A DNA stretch of 64,000 nt from Pohlia nutans (lineage: Eukaryota; Streptophyta; Bryopsida; Bryales; Mniaceae). The notes beneath the pieces are model-generated. The model searched no databases, was not told where the DNA came from, and saw only the letters and a program-made list of their open reading frames with translations. The stretch spans positions 7,706,001-7,770,000 of the forward strand of contig CM040103.1 in the NCBI GenBank assembly GCA_022496805.1, in the 5' to 3' direction. Positions within the stretch are counted from its first letter, which is position 1. Each line of letters opens with the position of its first letter. Below, in pieces: positions 11,927-22,738 of this stretch. Both the position numbers and the translations under genes were made by a program.

Positions 11927-12555
11927 AACACGCAATTCGCTATTTATGCACTTGGTCAAGTGCGTTCATTTCATGAGCAAATCTTGCTTAAAATTTTTTG
12001 TATAAAAATTTCTCTAAAAAACAACTATTTTTGTCGTTCTACAATTACTTTCATTGTAAACAAACAATTATTTAATTTAATTTTTATTCTTGTCTTTATC
12101 TTTTATCTTTATCTTTTATTTTATTTTTTCTTTTATCTTTTCTTTATCTTGTTTCATTTATCTTATTTCTTTCTTGTCTTCAATTTATTTTCCTTCTTGT
12201 CTTCCTTCTTGTCTTCTTCTTTTTCTTCTATTTTTTTTCATTCCTCTTGTGGCAGCCGCAAATCCTTCGCCCGCACCAAAGACAAAAAAAAAATTTATTT
12301 TTTTATTTTTATTTTTTATTTTTTATTTTTTTTTGGAGTTCGTCTTCTTTTTTGTTTGGGGCTCATGAACCCTGAAAATAGAAATTTAAAAAAATAAAAA
12401 TTTAGGGTTCAGCCGCCGGCAGCTGAACCCTAAACGGCGGAGGATGCAAAAATAATTAAATAAATAAATAAAATTAATTAAAATTAAAAATAAAAATAAA
12501 ATTAAAAAATTAAAAATAAAATTAAAAATTCTATTTTTAGTCTGTTGTGGGCTAG

Positions 12556-12577
12556 AGGGTGCGCGGCCGCGCACCCT
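12556..12577. repeat. Perfect 22 bp GC palindrome (left arm)
   Basis: Perfect palindrome centred on GCGGCCGC. It recurs at 12902-12923 in the other arm, so each arm of the large foldback holds its own cruciform-capable site. Confidence 0.95.
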
Positions 12578-12645
12578 TTGCCTCATTTTCTCCTCTCCTC
12601 TCCTCCTCTCCTCCTCTCCCTCTCTCCCTCTCTCCTTCTTCTTCT

Positions 12646-12765
12646 CTCTCCCCTCTCCCCTCTCCCCTCTCCCCTCTCCCCTCTCCCCTCTCCCCTCTCC
12701 CCTCTCCCCTCTCCCCTCTCCCCTCTCCCCTCTCCCCTCTCCCCTCTCCCCTCTCCCCTCTCCTC
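12646..12765 (-). repeat. (CCCCTCT)n tandem repeat, G-quadruplex-capable on the minus strand
   Basis: About 16 copies of a 7-base CCCCTCT unit. The minus strand reads GGGGAGA repeatedly, which supplies many G-runs with 3-base spacers and suits G-quadruplex formation. The mirror polypurine tract on the other side lacks this regular 7-mer, so the expansion happened in one arm only. Confidence 0.9.
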
Positions 12766-12901
12766 ATATATATAGGGGAGAGAGAAGAAGAGGGAGAGAG
12801 AAGAAGAGGGAGAGAGAAGGAGAGGGAGAGAGAAGAAGAAGGAGAGAGAAGAAGAGGGAGAGAGGGAGAGGAGGAGAAGAGGAGAGGAGAAAATGAGGCA
12901 A

Positions 12902-12923
12902 AGGGTGCGCGGCCGCGCACCCT
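12902..12923. repeat. Perfect 22 bp GC palindrome (right arm)
   Basis: Second copy of the GCGGCCGC-centred palindrome in the right arm of the foldback. Confidence 0.95.
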
Positions 12924-13135
12924 CTAGCCCACAGCAGACTAAAAATAGAAAAAAATTAAAAAATATAAAAAATATTATTTTTTTATTTTTTTATTTTTTA
13001 TTTTTTTTATTTTTTATTTTTTTGCATCCTCCGCCATTTAGGGTTCAGCCGCCGGCGGCTGAACCCTAAATTTTTATTTTTTTAAATTTCTATTTTCAGG
13101 GTTCATGAGCCCCAAACAAAAAAGAAGACGAACTC

Positions 13136-13136
<1 letters not shown>

Positions 13137-13180
<44 letters not shown>

Positions 13181-13199
13181 TTTTTTTTTTTTTTTTTTT
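13137..13199. repeat. Poly(A)/poly(T) tract
   Basis: About 40 A followed by G and about 20 T. Length is likely to be unreliable in any assembly. Confidence 0.9.
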
Positions 13200-13524
13200 G
13201 TCTTTGGTGCGGGCGAAGGATTTGCGGCTGCCACAAGAGGAATGAAAAAAAATAGAAGGAAAATAAATTGAAGACAAGAAAGAAATAAGATAAATGAAAC
13301 AAGATAAAGAAAAAATAAAAGATAAAATAAAATAAAAGATAAAGATAAAAGATAAAGATAAGAATAAAAATTAAATTAAATAATTGTTTGTTTACAATGA
13401 AAGTAATTGTAGAACGACAAAAATGGTTGTTTTTTAGAGAAATTTTTACGACAATATTTTTAATGCTTCCGGGGACCAAGTGCATGATTATATGGCCAAA
13501 TGCATAAATAGCGAATTGCGTGTT

Positions 13525-14546
13525 AAACTCATTAGAATTGCATTTAAGGCATAGGATAAAAAAGAAAAAAGAAATTTAAAATCTCCCCCACTCCAAAAAG
13601 ATGGTCTTGTCTTTAATCTTAGCATTCAATTTCCATCATTTAATCATAAAATTAAATGACATCTACACTAAACTAAGGCCAATTATGACAAAGGAAATGA
13701 AAAGAATGACATTTGTATGTAGGAATTGGGCCCCCTTTTTTTCTGATATTAATTCAAATCCTAAACCTTTTCTAATATTACAAAGGTATGAAGCCAAACT
13801 TGGTTCCAAAAAATGGTATTGAATTGAAACCTTTGTTCAAAGTTAAAATAACTTTTAATAAAAAAACCTATTCAAAAATTGAGATTTGGAAAGATCTTTA
13901 TCTAAAGGCACATGGTTCAATGTTTAATTAAATGCATGCATAATCACTCAAAACGTTCAACTATAAAAAAATACCAAAGTGTGGACTACAAAAAATACAA
14001 AATCGTGGACTGCAAAAAAAAGACACAAAGAGTAAGCACAAGGCAAGTGTTGAACATCTAAAACTATAATATTACTATTTGTGTGCCCGTTTTAAAATAT
14101 TTTTTATTCCCAAAAGAACAAAACGTGATTCTTAGCCCATATTTGAAGTTTGGGTAGAACATTGTAAAAATAATGTTGTGGGTGCATTGAAAATGAAGAT
14201 GGCTGTTTGTAAATGATGACCAAAAGAGATTATAGAAACAGAAAAAAACTTTCTATATTCCAAACAATCCAAATTCTTAAAAGGTTTAACATGCTTTATT
14301 GTAAACCAATATCAACTTCCTTGGAAGTCGGACTTGAATTAAATAAAAAACTAATATTCTTGATTCAAGAGGCTAACCATAGTAATGCAAAATGTACCAT
14401 ATTTAATATTCAATAGTTTTTTTTCAAAATGTTGTTTGTTTTAACAAAGATATTAGAGATATCTGCAAAGTTTTGCAGTGGGTAATATTGAGTTCTATCT
14501 TCCATCCTCCACCTTTCTTTCAAACAAAATGGAATTGCTATTTTAA
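13525..14546. other. AT-rich intergenic DNA
   Basis: No gene or repeat family recognised. Confidence 0.4.
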
Positions 14547-15098
14547 TCCCTAAACACCCGACCATCCATTTTCTTGATGATGTATAGAATCAAACTCCGT
14601 TTTCTCATCCACAATGCAATTTTTGCGATATGGATTTTTTTACTATAGATTTTATAAGTACTCAAGAAGCTTCATGCATGTGTGATCCGATTAGAAAGGG
14701 AATGGTTTGTGAATTTTTTGTGCCTCATTTCAAATTGCAATGATTCACAAAAAAATTCTAAGATCTTAGTTCAAAAGTGCTCTTGAAAAAATCATTTCAT
14801 TAAACTAAGCAACAAAAAAAATCTCCAAAAACCACTACGCTTAGAGTGTTACATTTCAACCCATTACAAAAAAATTCATCCACATATTGTCAATATCTTA
14901 TTCATAACCAAATTACAAAAGTAGTTTAATTTTAAGTTTCAAATTTTATACGAAATATTGGTGATAGTAATTGCGAATCTAACTAGATGGATAGAATCTA
15001 AAATTCATAATTTACAACTTTTCTTTATTTATCAAGTTCAAAATATTCCTTTTAGTTGCAAATTTCCAAATTTGAAGAGGGATGTACGCACTTAGGGG
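14547..15098 (+). mobile_element. TTAA MITE family B, copy 3
   Basis: TTAA at 14543-14546; the right one has decayed to TGAA. Ends are TCCCTAAACACCC and CGCACTTAGGGG. The body matches copy 2 throughout. Confidence 0.75.
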
Positions 15099-15405
15099 TG
15101 AAGATGCGGAGTGGAGAGGGGTCGCATGTCTTGGCATAGGGTGGGAAAAGAAAGAAGAAAGAAAGGCAGGAAGAAAGAACCATGAAAAAGAAGGTAGAAG
15201 CTACCAAATAAGTATAGGCCCATATCGTTCATCCATTCTTTTTCGGAGTGTGCCTTGGAAGCGAAGTGAACCTCTATCGCTTCCCTTTACTTTCTACAAA
15301 TGCATCTCACTTTCTAATTGCTTTTAGCTCCACTCAGACATAGGTTGTTGCATTAGAGTCAGGCTTAGTACCTTTTGCAAAGAGAGAACGAGTCAACCCT
15401 CTTAA

Positions 15406-15986
15406 CCCCTAAACGTCACAGCGTCCAGAAACTGGACGACGAATGATTTCAAAGCCTTCTCACGTTCTCATCAACGCTTGGATGATACTCATCCAATTTT
15501 TTGGAGATTCTTCTCCAAGTTGTTGTCCTATCTAATGGCTGGATTTAGTCATACTAGAGTACATATTTTTCTAAAATTGCAAATGTAGAAGTATGTCAAG
15601 TCGTTGACCGAGCCAAAATTGCATTGACTCTAGTTCAAAGTGGAATCGTGAAAAATGAGGTCATAAATTTAAGAAACACAAAAATTTCAAAGTATCACCA
15701 CACTTAAGAGTATCTCATTTCAAACTCATTCCAAAAAAATTTACTCAAAAAATATTGAAATTTAGTTTGTAATCGAATTTAGAAGGAATTTTTAATTTTA
15801 ACTTTCAAATTTTATAATTAAATATTGGTGATTGTATTAGTGAATGGAACCGTACGGATGGAATCTAAAATTCAAGATCTAGAACTTTCATATGTATATC
15901 AATTCCAGAATATTCTTCTAAATGGTAGTTTATAATGTTTTTTTCTCAAATTGTCAATTGTAGGGACACCCTGGTACGTTAAGGGG
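15406..15986 (+). mobile_element. TTAA MITE family C, copy 1 (581 bp)
   Basis: Intact TTAA on both sides (15402-15405 and 15987-15990). Ends are CCCCTAAACGTCACAG and TGGTACGTTAAGGGG. A subterminal stem-loop CGTCCAGAAACTGGACG lies at 15422-15438. It is about 99 percent identical by eye to copy 2 at 52346-52925. Confidence 0.9.
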
Positions 15987-15990
15987 TTAA

Positions 15991-17735
15991 AGTCACTTTG
16001 CAGATATCTCTATTAACAACCTCCAACTGCATTTTCATCAACCAAAGTCAAATATATAAGATGTGCTTTTGTAGTTAAAGAAGCAATACAAATAAAAACA
16101 ATTTATGAAAAAAATCAAATTTCATTAATAAGAACAATAAATACGTCTATTTTACAAAAATTACTCATGTATAGCATCAACCAAAAGCCCAGGACAACAC
16201 TACATATTTAAACATGTAGATATTAAATATCATAATCTTTGTAAAAAGGACAAGTGTAAACACGAAACAATCTAGTAGAAAATTGGTCAACAATTATAGT
16301 CTTTGAGACTATGTATTTGGTCACATTGGACTATTTTTGAAATTAGTGATTATACGGAAGACAATCACTAAGCAATGAATTTGTCACAACGGATATGCTC
16401 ATCACATTGGATACAATGTCGCGATGATGAAAGGTGATTACGCTTAGAAGGATCTTCCTTCTAATGATTAAATTTTTTATAGACTATTTGTAATCATTAT
16501 GATTTTCTTCAGATTTTAACTAAAAAATCCATCATTGTATCAAAAGCATTAAGACAAATTTTGCACATGTAAGGGCAATTTGACTTTTTGCATTGAATTG
16601 GGATTAAAAACAAAAGTTCGGATATATTCTACTAGCTTGATTTGTATTGGAATACAACACGAGAGTCCAACATCTAAAACACTCTCATAATCTCATATGT
16701 ATGCGTGCACAGTTAATGTTATATAATAGATTTAAGGTTGATGAATAGTTTTAGAATTTAAAATTTAAACAAATGTTAACACCAAAAAGGTATTAGGGCC
16801 AAGTTCCATAGTTGCAATATTTCACTAAAAGACAGGTTTTTAGGAATTTTAGAGAACTAAGTTCAACATTTCAAATGAGTTTTTGAGAAAAAATGATGAA
16901 AAAGTTGTCATGAAGTCTGAAAGGTCCTCAAGCTCAAAGACTTTATGGCAACTTCTCCATAATAAATCGATTATGTACATGTTTCAAGTCCATGGAACAT
17001 ATACAACTTCATGGCCGCATATGAGAGAAACCCAAGTTCCATTTTTTCCCTCCTCTTGCCTACTTCCATGGGCAACTTCTCAAATTTATGGAACTTGGCT
17101 CTTAGTACCATAATAGGAGTTATCATACCTTTTTCTCCACATTCTCAATCTTCAAAGAATGAGGATGTGGCACTCTCTCTTAGAATTTCAATGTGCCCAT
17201 TCTTTAAAGATCGAGAAGTTTCTTTCTTCTCCTCTAAGGGTGAAGAATGGGTGTGTAGAATGGTTTCTTGTGTGAAGTTTTCACCACAAAGCTTCTATGT
17301 ATCACCCTACCTACTGTTTTCACCCTTTTTGTCGCACAAGAGGTTGTGGCTTCATGATTTTTGCTAGTAAAAGTTGGTACGATTGATCAAAATGTCCTCT
17401 CCTTAAGGTGTTGATTGAGTATTTTTGTATACCCAATCAAAAGTCAATTTTGTATAACTATACAATTTGTTGACATACAATTTGTCATCCCCTATCTTGT
17501 ATCAAGTTTCAATTGCCATGTAAAGGAAAATTAAGAGGAATTTCTTGGGGTGTATAATTTTCAATGCGTTCTTTTATAAAGAGGATCATGTATCGAAAAT
17601 TTCAGTTTGAAAAGGTGAAATATAGGATAGGGGGGCGACAAAATATATGTCAACTAACTACACAAGCAATTTTGTGAATGGTGGTACAAAACGGCAACAA
17701 TCTTTTCTTAGGGGCCATGTACATAAAAAAATTAA
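15991..17735. other. AT-rich intergenic DNA
   Basis: No gene recognised. The frames at 16883-17113 and 17011-17367 overlap each other and show no domain or codon structure. Confidence 0.4.
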
Positions 17736-18270
17736 CCCCTAGACCTCCTCACTCCTCTCTAAATTCGGCAGTTTTGCAAAGATGCATCATAAAATACAAC
17801 CTATACGGATAATTTGTACTTGATGCAAAAATAAAATTTATACATTACAAATTTTAGATTGATTTCTATCACCATTATTTTGTATAAAATTTGAGATTTG
17901 AAATGAAAATTCTTTTGTAATTTGATTACAAATAAGATATTGACAATTTGTACATGAAATTTGTTGTAAATGTAATACTGTAAATTTTAGTGATTTTTGA
18001 AGATTTTTTGGTCGCTTGATTTTATGAATTGGCTTCTTTAAGAGCACTTTTACACTGAAATCTTCAAAATTTTAAGTAAATCATTGCAACATGAATGAGG
18101 CATACAAATTTCACAAATCATCCCTATTCTAATTAGATCACACATGCATGAAGCTAACTTCCCATAAGATATATAATAAAAAAACCCATAATCAAAAAGT
18201 GAACAACAAATGAAAAATTTGTGTTTGATTTGTACATCATCCACTTTCTGGACGGTTGGACATTTATGGG
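17736..18270 (-). mobile_element. TTAA MITE family B, copy 4 (reverse)
   Basis: TTAA at 17732-17735 and 18271-18274. Ends are CCCCTAGACCTCC and GGACATTTATGGG. The body is the reverse complement of copies 2 and 3. Confidence 0.75.
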
Positions 18271-18673
18271 TTAACATTTAGAGGATTGACTTGAAAAAAC
18301 ATTACAGCATCAATGTGGTCCCCTCAGTTCCTTGAAGGCTGAACAAAGGTTGAGAAATTCAAGGATTGTGTGCAAGGAATGTCACAACACGGAGAATCTC
18401 ATCACATGTGGTCCTTCAGTCCTTTTCACACTCATGGCCCATTCACACCAACGTCACCAAGCCCTGCCGGAATCACATCTGCGTTCTCGAAATGAAGGAA
18501 GGTAAAATCAAGAAACAAAAAAATATTCAAAACCTTGATTTTTCTTGTTGTACCTATTATTTAGGTAGTGTGCAACTGCATTACAATGTCACTATTTGTT
18601 ATTGAGCACAATTCCTATTTGTAAATTACCAAATTTTATATTTTTGTTATTGGCAATTGAAAAAAGATATTGA

Positions 18674-18722
18674 CCCGTAAATGCTTTAGGGGTATTGAAC
18701 AAAACATAGAATACATGTACAA
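18674..18722 (+). mobile_element. TTAA MITE family D, end fragment
   Basis: About 45 bp match the left end of the family D element at 40595 (AGGGGTATTGAACAAAACAT against AGGGGTATTGGACAAAACAT). The rest of the element is absent. Confidence 0.5.
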
Positions 18723-18734
18723 ATTCCATAGCAT

Positions 18735-18944
18735 AATAGAGCAATGGGAGACAACACCCTTTTGCAATAGGACCACAACTAGCTGCAATTAAAAACTAAG
18801 TACACGTGGCAATAATATGATAGTCCCAAAATTCATGAAATACAAACATTTGGCATTCTTTCATCACTTAGAAAAGTAGGTTTAAGTGAAGATTCTTTTT
18901 TATCCACTTTTCAAAAGGATGCTCCATTGCACTGCTCTATTACT
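18735..18944 (+). mobile_element. MITE family J, copy 1
   Basis: Ends are inverted: AATAGAGCAATGG on the left, CACTGCTCTATTA on the right. The body matches copy 2 at 27838-28033 over its whole length (AAAAACTAAGTA, TTTAAGTGAAGATTCT, AAAAGGRTGCTCCATTGCAC). A TA duplication is plausible. Confidence 0.75.
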
Positions 18945-19425
18945 GTAGTACCATAGCTAAGTCGCCAAAAAATAATTCAGAAAACAAAAAACGCAAAAAA
19001 TCAAAAATTATGAGGATCAATAACGAAAATAGAATAAACAAACTTTAGCTATATTTTTCTATTTCTAAGCTATTTTGGGTCATTTTAAATCATTTTCTGC
19101 TCAAAAGCAAAAAAACCAAGAAATTCATTTTTCAAAAAACAAACCTTATTTTTCAATAATATTAAATTTTTGTTCGTGGGGGTGGCGACTCATCTATGAT
19201 ATTATGGTATGCTATGTCAAGTAGAAAAGTTGCAATAACTTACACCTCACTCATTGGACCACCAACTGAAATTCTTCAACTTCACAATTGTTCGCTTGCA
19301 TGCATTTTCTTAGAGTGTTTTTCAAGTCGCTAAGAAGAGTTAATGTTTTCCTTACGCAGCTCACACTTCAACAGTGTTTTGGAGTGTAGCTAGCTTGAGA
19401 ACCACTGCACTGATTATCCCATTTA
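18945..19425. other. AT-rich intergenic DNA
   Basis: No gene. A 19000-19160 stretch (CTATTTTCTATTTCTAAGCTATTTTGGGT, interrupted) has a diverged reverse-complement relative near 33000-33180, so a further dispersed repeat is likely. Confidence 0.4.
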
Positions 19426-19716
19426 GAGCATCTCCAACCATGCACGTTAAAAGTGACTCACTAAAATTACTCATTTGTATTTGAAGAGCCCTTCGAGTTA
19501 AATTTCTCACCCTTAAACATCATTAGTGTACATTAAATGGTCAATGAACCAATTACAAGTAGAATGTGAAATATAATCAACTAAACTTGAATTTGAAGTG
19601 TCAATTACCACACACGCTAGAATAGAAGGTCAAGAGGCTTTTTCGAAGAGTTCTTAGCATTTTTCATTCGCTTCTGGAGTGTGTAAGACCCTTGGCGAGC
19701 CTCATTGAAGATGCTC
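19426..19716. mobile_element. PIF/Harbinger (Tourist)-type MITE, copy 1
   Basis: TTA flanks both ends (19423-19425 and 19717-19719). TIRs are GAGCATCTCC and the matching GATGCTC. A 3 bp TTA/TAA duplication with GAGCATC ends recurs at 32476, 42869 and 55350. No coding content. Confidence 0.75.
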
Positions 19717-19720
19717 TTAG

Positions 19721-20246
19721 CCCTTGAACGTCCTCACCCCTTTCCAAATTCGGCATTTTTGCACAGATGCATTATAAAATGTGACTAAGAGGGATATTTT
19801 GAACTTGATGCATGAATAAAAGTTGTACATTATCAATTTTAAACCCATATAAAATTTGAGACTTGAAATTCAAAATTCTTTTCTAAATCAATTTACAAAT
19901 AAGATATTGACAATTTGTGGATGAGATTTTTGTGATGGGTTGAAATGTAATACTCTAAGCGCAATGATTTTTGGAGATATTTTGGTTGCTTAATTTTATG
20001 AGTTTAAATCATCAAGAGCACGTTTAGACTAAAATCTTTGAAGTTTTGGGTGAAACATTGCAACATGAAATGGGGCATAAAATTTTCACAAATCATTCCC
20101 TTTCTAATTAGATCACACATGCATAAATCTATATTGCCATAGAATTTCGTAGTAATTTTTCTTCCTTGCAAAAAGTGCATTATGGATGAAAAAACTTAGA
20201 TGAAATTTGTACACCGTCCAAAAAATAAACGCTGGACAATTAGGGG
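19721..20246 (-). mobile_element. TTAA MITE family B, copy 5 (reverse)
   Basis: It begins at the TTA target duplication of the preceding Tourist-type MITE (TTAG at 19717-19720) and ends TTAGGGG followed by TTAG. The body is the reverse complement of family B. The shared flank implies one element landed beside the other. Confidence 0.7.
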
Positions 20247-20630
20247 TTAGTGTATGTGCTTATGCGTGTAATACTAATTCCTAAGGCATGCACTATTTTG
20301 CCAAATCTCAGAATTAGTAAGGGTTTAAATTTTCATTGAGTGCCTTCACTAAATGAGATAATCAGAGGGTCCATCAAACATTCTAAAAAGAAATGGGAAC
20401 TATTTTAAAAAAGATTTGTTGACTAAAAATGAAATCTTGATGAATATTTGTGAACATTCCATTGTCAAACCCTATTTTGGGAAATAAAAAAATATTTTAT
20501 ATAACTGTATGGACCGGACTTTGCCTTCCACCTACTGTAATATTGTTATCTAATTGAAATTAAATGAAAAGGACTAAGGGCAAATTTGAGGATCATTTGG
20601 TTAAACAACCATTTTGTGTAGCATAATTAC
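20247..20630. other. AT-rich intergenic DNA
   Basis: No gene or element recognised. Confidence 0.4.
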
Positions 20631-20639
20631 AACTTTAAG

Positions 20640-21775
20640 AAAATTATACTTTTCTTCACACAAACAAAACTTTACTTTTACTGCAAAGGGCCATAGTATA
20701 TATAACCATAGTAAGTAATCACCAATAGCAAAGAACCATTTTGGTGAAGCATATTTACAACTTTTCAACTTTTTTTTTACTTTTTTTCCTCAGAAAGGTT
20801 GTACCTTTTGAGTATCACGTGTGAACAAAGGGTATATAAAATCAAAATTGGTTCGTACTCAAAAAATAAAAGTACCCTAAAAATTAAGATGAATTCATAC
20901 TATGATTAGTAATACTTCAAGAATATTCTCATTTTAATTCTTGTAATCAATTTTGAGCATCCTATTTTAATGTTAATCATTTATAAAATTTACTCTCAAA
21001 AATTTATTTGGACCTTATTTTTGTTTGCACGTTGTTACGTAATATTTGAAAGTGACCTCTCAAGACTTTTTTCACAAAATCAAAATTCTCACTTTTACTG
21101 CAAAGGGGAGTGAGTATAGAAAGAGCCATATATAACCCTTGTAAATAACCACCCATACTAAATTACAAATTTTTAATTTTTTGTCTAAACTTTTTTTTTC
21201 ACAGAAACAAAACTTTGACCTTTACTGCAAAAGAGAGTCGCTAGTAGAAAAGGTGGCACTGCCTAGGGAGATGCTTAAGCTTGCAAGTAGTGTCTAATTT
21301 CATGCATGCACACTGATTTTACCTCGGCATATCCAGGGGGAACGTCACCTTTTCTGCTAGTGAGTGAGTGTAGAAAGAGCCAGATATATAACCCTAGTAA
21401 ATAACCATCCATACTAAATTACAAACTTTTTAACTTTTTGTCTAAACTTTTTCTTCACAGAAACAATACTTTTACTTTTACTGCAAAGGGGAGTGTCTGA
21501 GTGAATATAGAAAGAGCCGTATATAATAACCCTAGTAAATAACCACCCATACTAAATTACAACTTTTAAACCATTTTTTGTCTAAACTTTTTTTTTCACA
21601 GAAACAAAACTTTTCCCTTCACTGCAAAGGGGAGTGAGTATAGAAAGAGCCATAGTAAATAACCACCCATACTAAATTACAACTGTTGAACTTCTTTTTG
21701 TCTAAACTTTTTTTTCACACAAACAAAACTTTCACCTCTACTGCAAAGGGGAGTGAGTACCATATATCAGAAAGA
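20640..21775 (+). repeat. Tandem array, about 125 bp unit, upstream of the lipase gene
   Basis: A unit of roughly 125 bp recurs with the order ACTGCAAAGGGGAGTGAGT, AGAAAGAGCC, ATAACC, ACCCATACTAAATTACAA, TTTGTCTAAACTTT, CACAGAAACAAAACTTT. Clear copies have their ACTGCAAA motif near 20680, 21098, 21222, 21480, 21620 and 21739. The first copy is diverged. A CACTA-type MITE (21239-21362) interrupts one unit. The array ends about 0.9 kb before the lipase start codon and so lies in its likely promoter region. Confidence 0.8.
21239..21362. mobile_element. CACTA-type MITE, 124 bp, with AGT duplication
   Basis: Ends are CGCTAGTAGAAAAGGTGGC and GTCACCTTTTCTGCTAGTG. AGT at 21236-21238 is repeated at 21363-21365. 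Removing the element restores GAGAGTGAGT...AGAAAGAGCC, the sequence seen in neighbouring array units, so the array supplies an empty site. A 3 bp duplication and CACTA-like ends fit the CACTA superfamily. Confidence 0.85.
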
Positions 21776-21787
21776 GGCATTATACAC

Positions 21788-21797
21788 CGTATATAAA
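21788..21797 (+). promoter_or_regulatory. Candidate TATA box for the lipase gene
   Basis: CGTATATAAA sits at the end of the tandem array, about 900 bp before the start codon, where base composition shifts from AT-rich to GC-richer leader-like DNA. The distance implies a long leader, possibly with an intron. Inference only. Confidence 0.3.
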
Positions 21798-22554
21798 AAA
21801 AATCTATTTAAAGCAGAGACAGATTGTGTTATTGTTGTTTCAGTTCCCGGGATTCCGTCCATGTGTTGGAGGAATATACACGCATGATCACTAACTTAAC
21901 GCACCTTTTTGCTCGCTCGCTTGCCCAATTATGCGACGCCAATTGGAGGATTGATGATGTCACAAGCGTACACGAATCCCCATGCGAGCTCTGCGGCGTC
22001 ACCAACAACAGTTGCACAGTCACAATTAAGTTACATCAGAGTCTCTTGGTTGGTTACTTGACTTGCCTCCTAGATCTCATTTGCCGGCTACTATCAAAGT
22101 TTCTTACTTTCTAGGAAACTCTTATGTCGGTCTGCAGGCACAAAATGATTCACTCGGCTAAGTTGCCGCATATCCATATCCACACTTCTTCACCAGCAGG
22201 CACCCAGTTTTGTCGGTTCCTTATCTCCTCTACTCTCGTGCAGGTGCCGATCTTCATTCAATGCTCCTTATCTCGATTCACGAACTTCTTGTCATTCTCT
22301 ACCGAGTGCCATGCCTGCCGTGCTCCGGAACTGAAGTAGTAGTACGTATTATTAAGTAGCGTAGTCAGCGATTTGCGGAGTGGCAAGTTGCAGGGATTGT
22401 TGTCAGCCCATTTTCGGATGGTTTCTGGGACCACAGTACTGATTCTTCGTCGCCTCTTCCGTTCTCTGAATCTGGAACTGGAACGGATGCAAGGAATCGA
22501 TTGAGTTTTTTGAAGTCGAGGCGATTGAAGCACATTTGTTTCGAGAGAATTTTG

Positions 22555-22611
22555 ATGGATCGCCAGTGGGTGGAGAGTATGGGAGCGGTAGTGATGATCT
22601 ACTGTTGCTAG
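22555..22611 (+). promoter_or_regulatory. Possible upstream ORF in the lipase 5' leader
   Basis: An 18-codon frame (MDRQWVESMGAVVMIYCC) lies 84 nt before the main start codon. If transcription begins near 21820 and the region is not spliced out, this small ORF could dampen translation of the lipase. Confidence 0.3.
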
Positions 22612-22694
22612 ATTAGTGAGTTTTGAGTCCTGGTTTCTTCTGGGATTTGTAGAATTCGGGTTACATGCGGTTGAAGCTGTAGAGGCTGTCAACC

Positions 22695-22738
22695 ATGATG
22701 CAGAGAGTGGTTGATAATGTTCTCGGGGTGGCGAAAGA
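22695..22738 (+). CDS. Lipase exon 1
   Basis: Encodes MMQRVVDNVLGVAKE and ends GA before GTAAGT. Two Met codons open it (22695 and 22698); either could be used. The family's typical N terminus (MQRFVDNALAV-like) supports this start. Confidence 0.85.

Larger units (their letters stand above)
11927..13524. mobile_element. Foldback element: 1.6 kb near-palindrome
   Basis: The outer ends are inverted: AACACGCAATTCGC at 11927-11940 and its complement ending at 13524. Both arms, about 640 bp each, carry the same blocks in mirror order: a TTGTCGTTCTACAATTAC block, AT-rich T/TCTT tracts, a CCGCCGGC-containing GGGTTCAGC block, and a GC-rich block. The core is polypyrimidine (about 12586-12765) followed by polypurine (about 12772-12893). 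AAAC precedes and follows the ends, a possible 4 bp duplication. The arms are not identical; the left outer end holds an indel region near 11950-11990. No coding capacity is credible. As RNA it would form a very long hairpin. Confidence 0.85.

Noticed and set aside
11960..12397. 145-codon Phe/Leu/Tyr-rich ORF that looks like a membrane protein
   Set aside because: It is translated T-rich simple sequence in the left arm of the foldback, and its mirror appears at 13096-13485. No real membrane protein is implied.
12545..12927. Overlapping ORFs of 76-122 codons on both strands
   Set aside because: They read through the (CCCCTCT)n and purine tracts of the foldback centre and consist of Ser/Pro/Leu or Glu/Arg/Gly repeats. 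Low-complexity DNA is open by chance.
13137..13199. Poly(A) tract as a retrotransposon tail
   Set aside because: It lies inside the palindrome arm opposite a matching A-run and T-run in the left arm, so it is better explained as simple-sequence expansion.
22258..22692. 144-codon minus-strand ORF in the lipase leader region
   Set aside because: No recognisable domain, and it lies antisense to the lipase start and probable 5' leader. It may be chance openness in GC-richer DNA.
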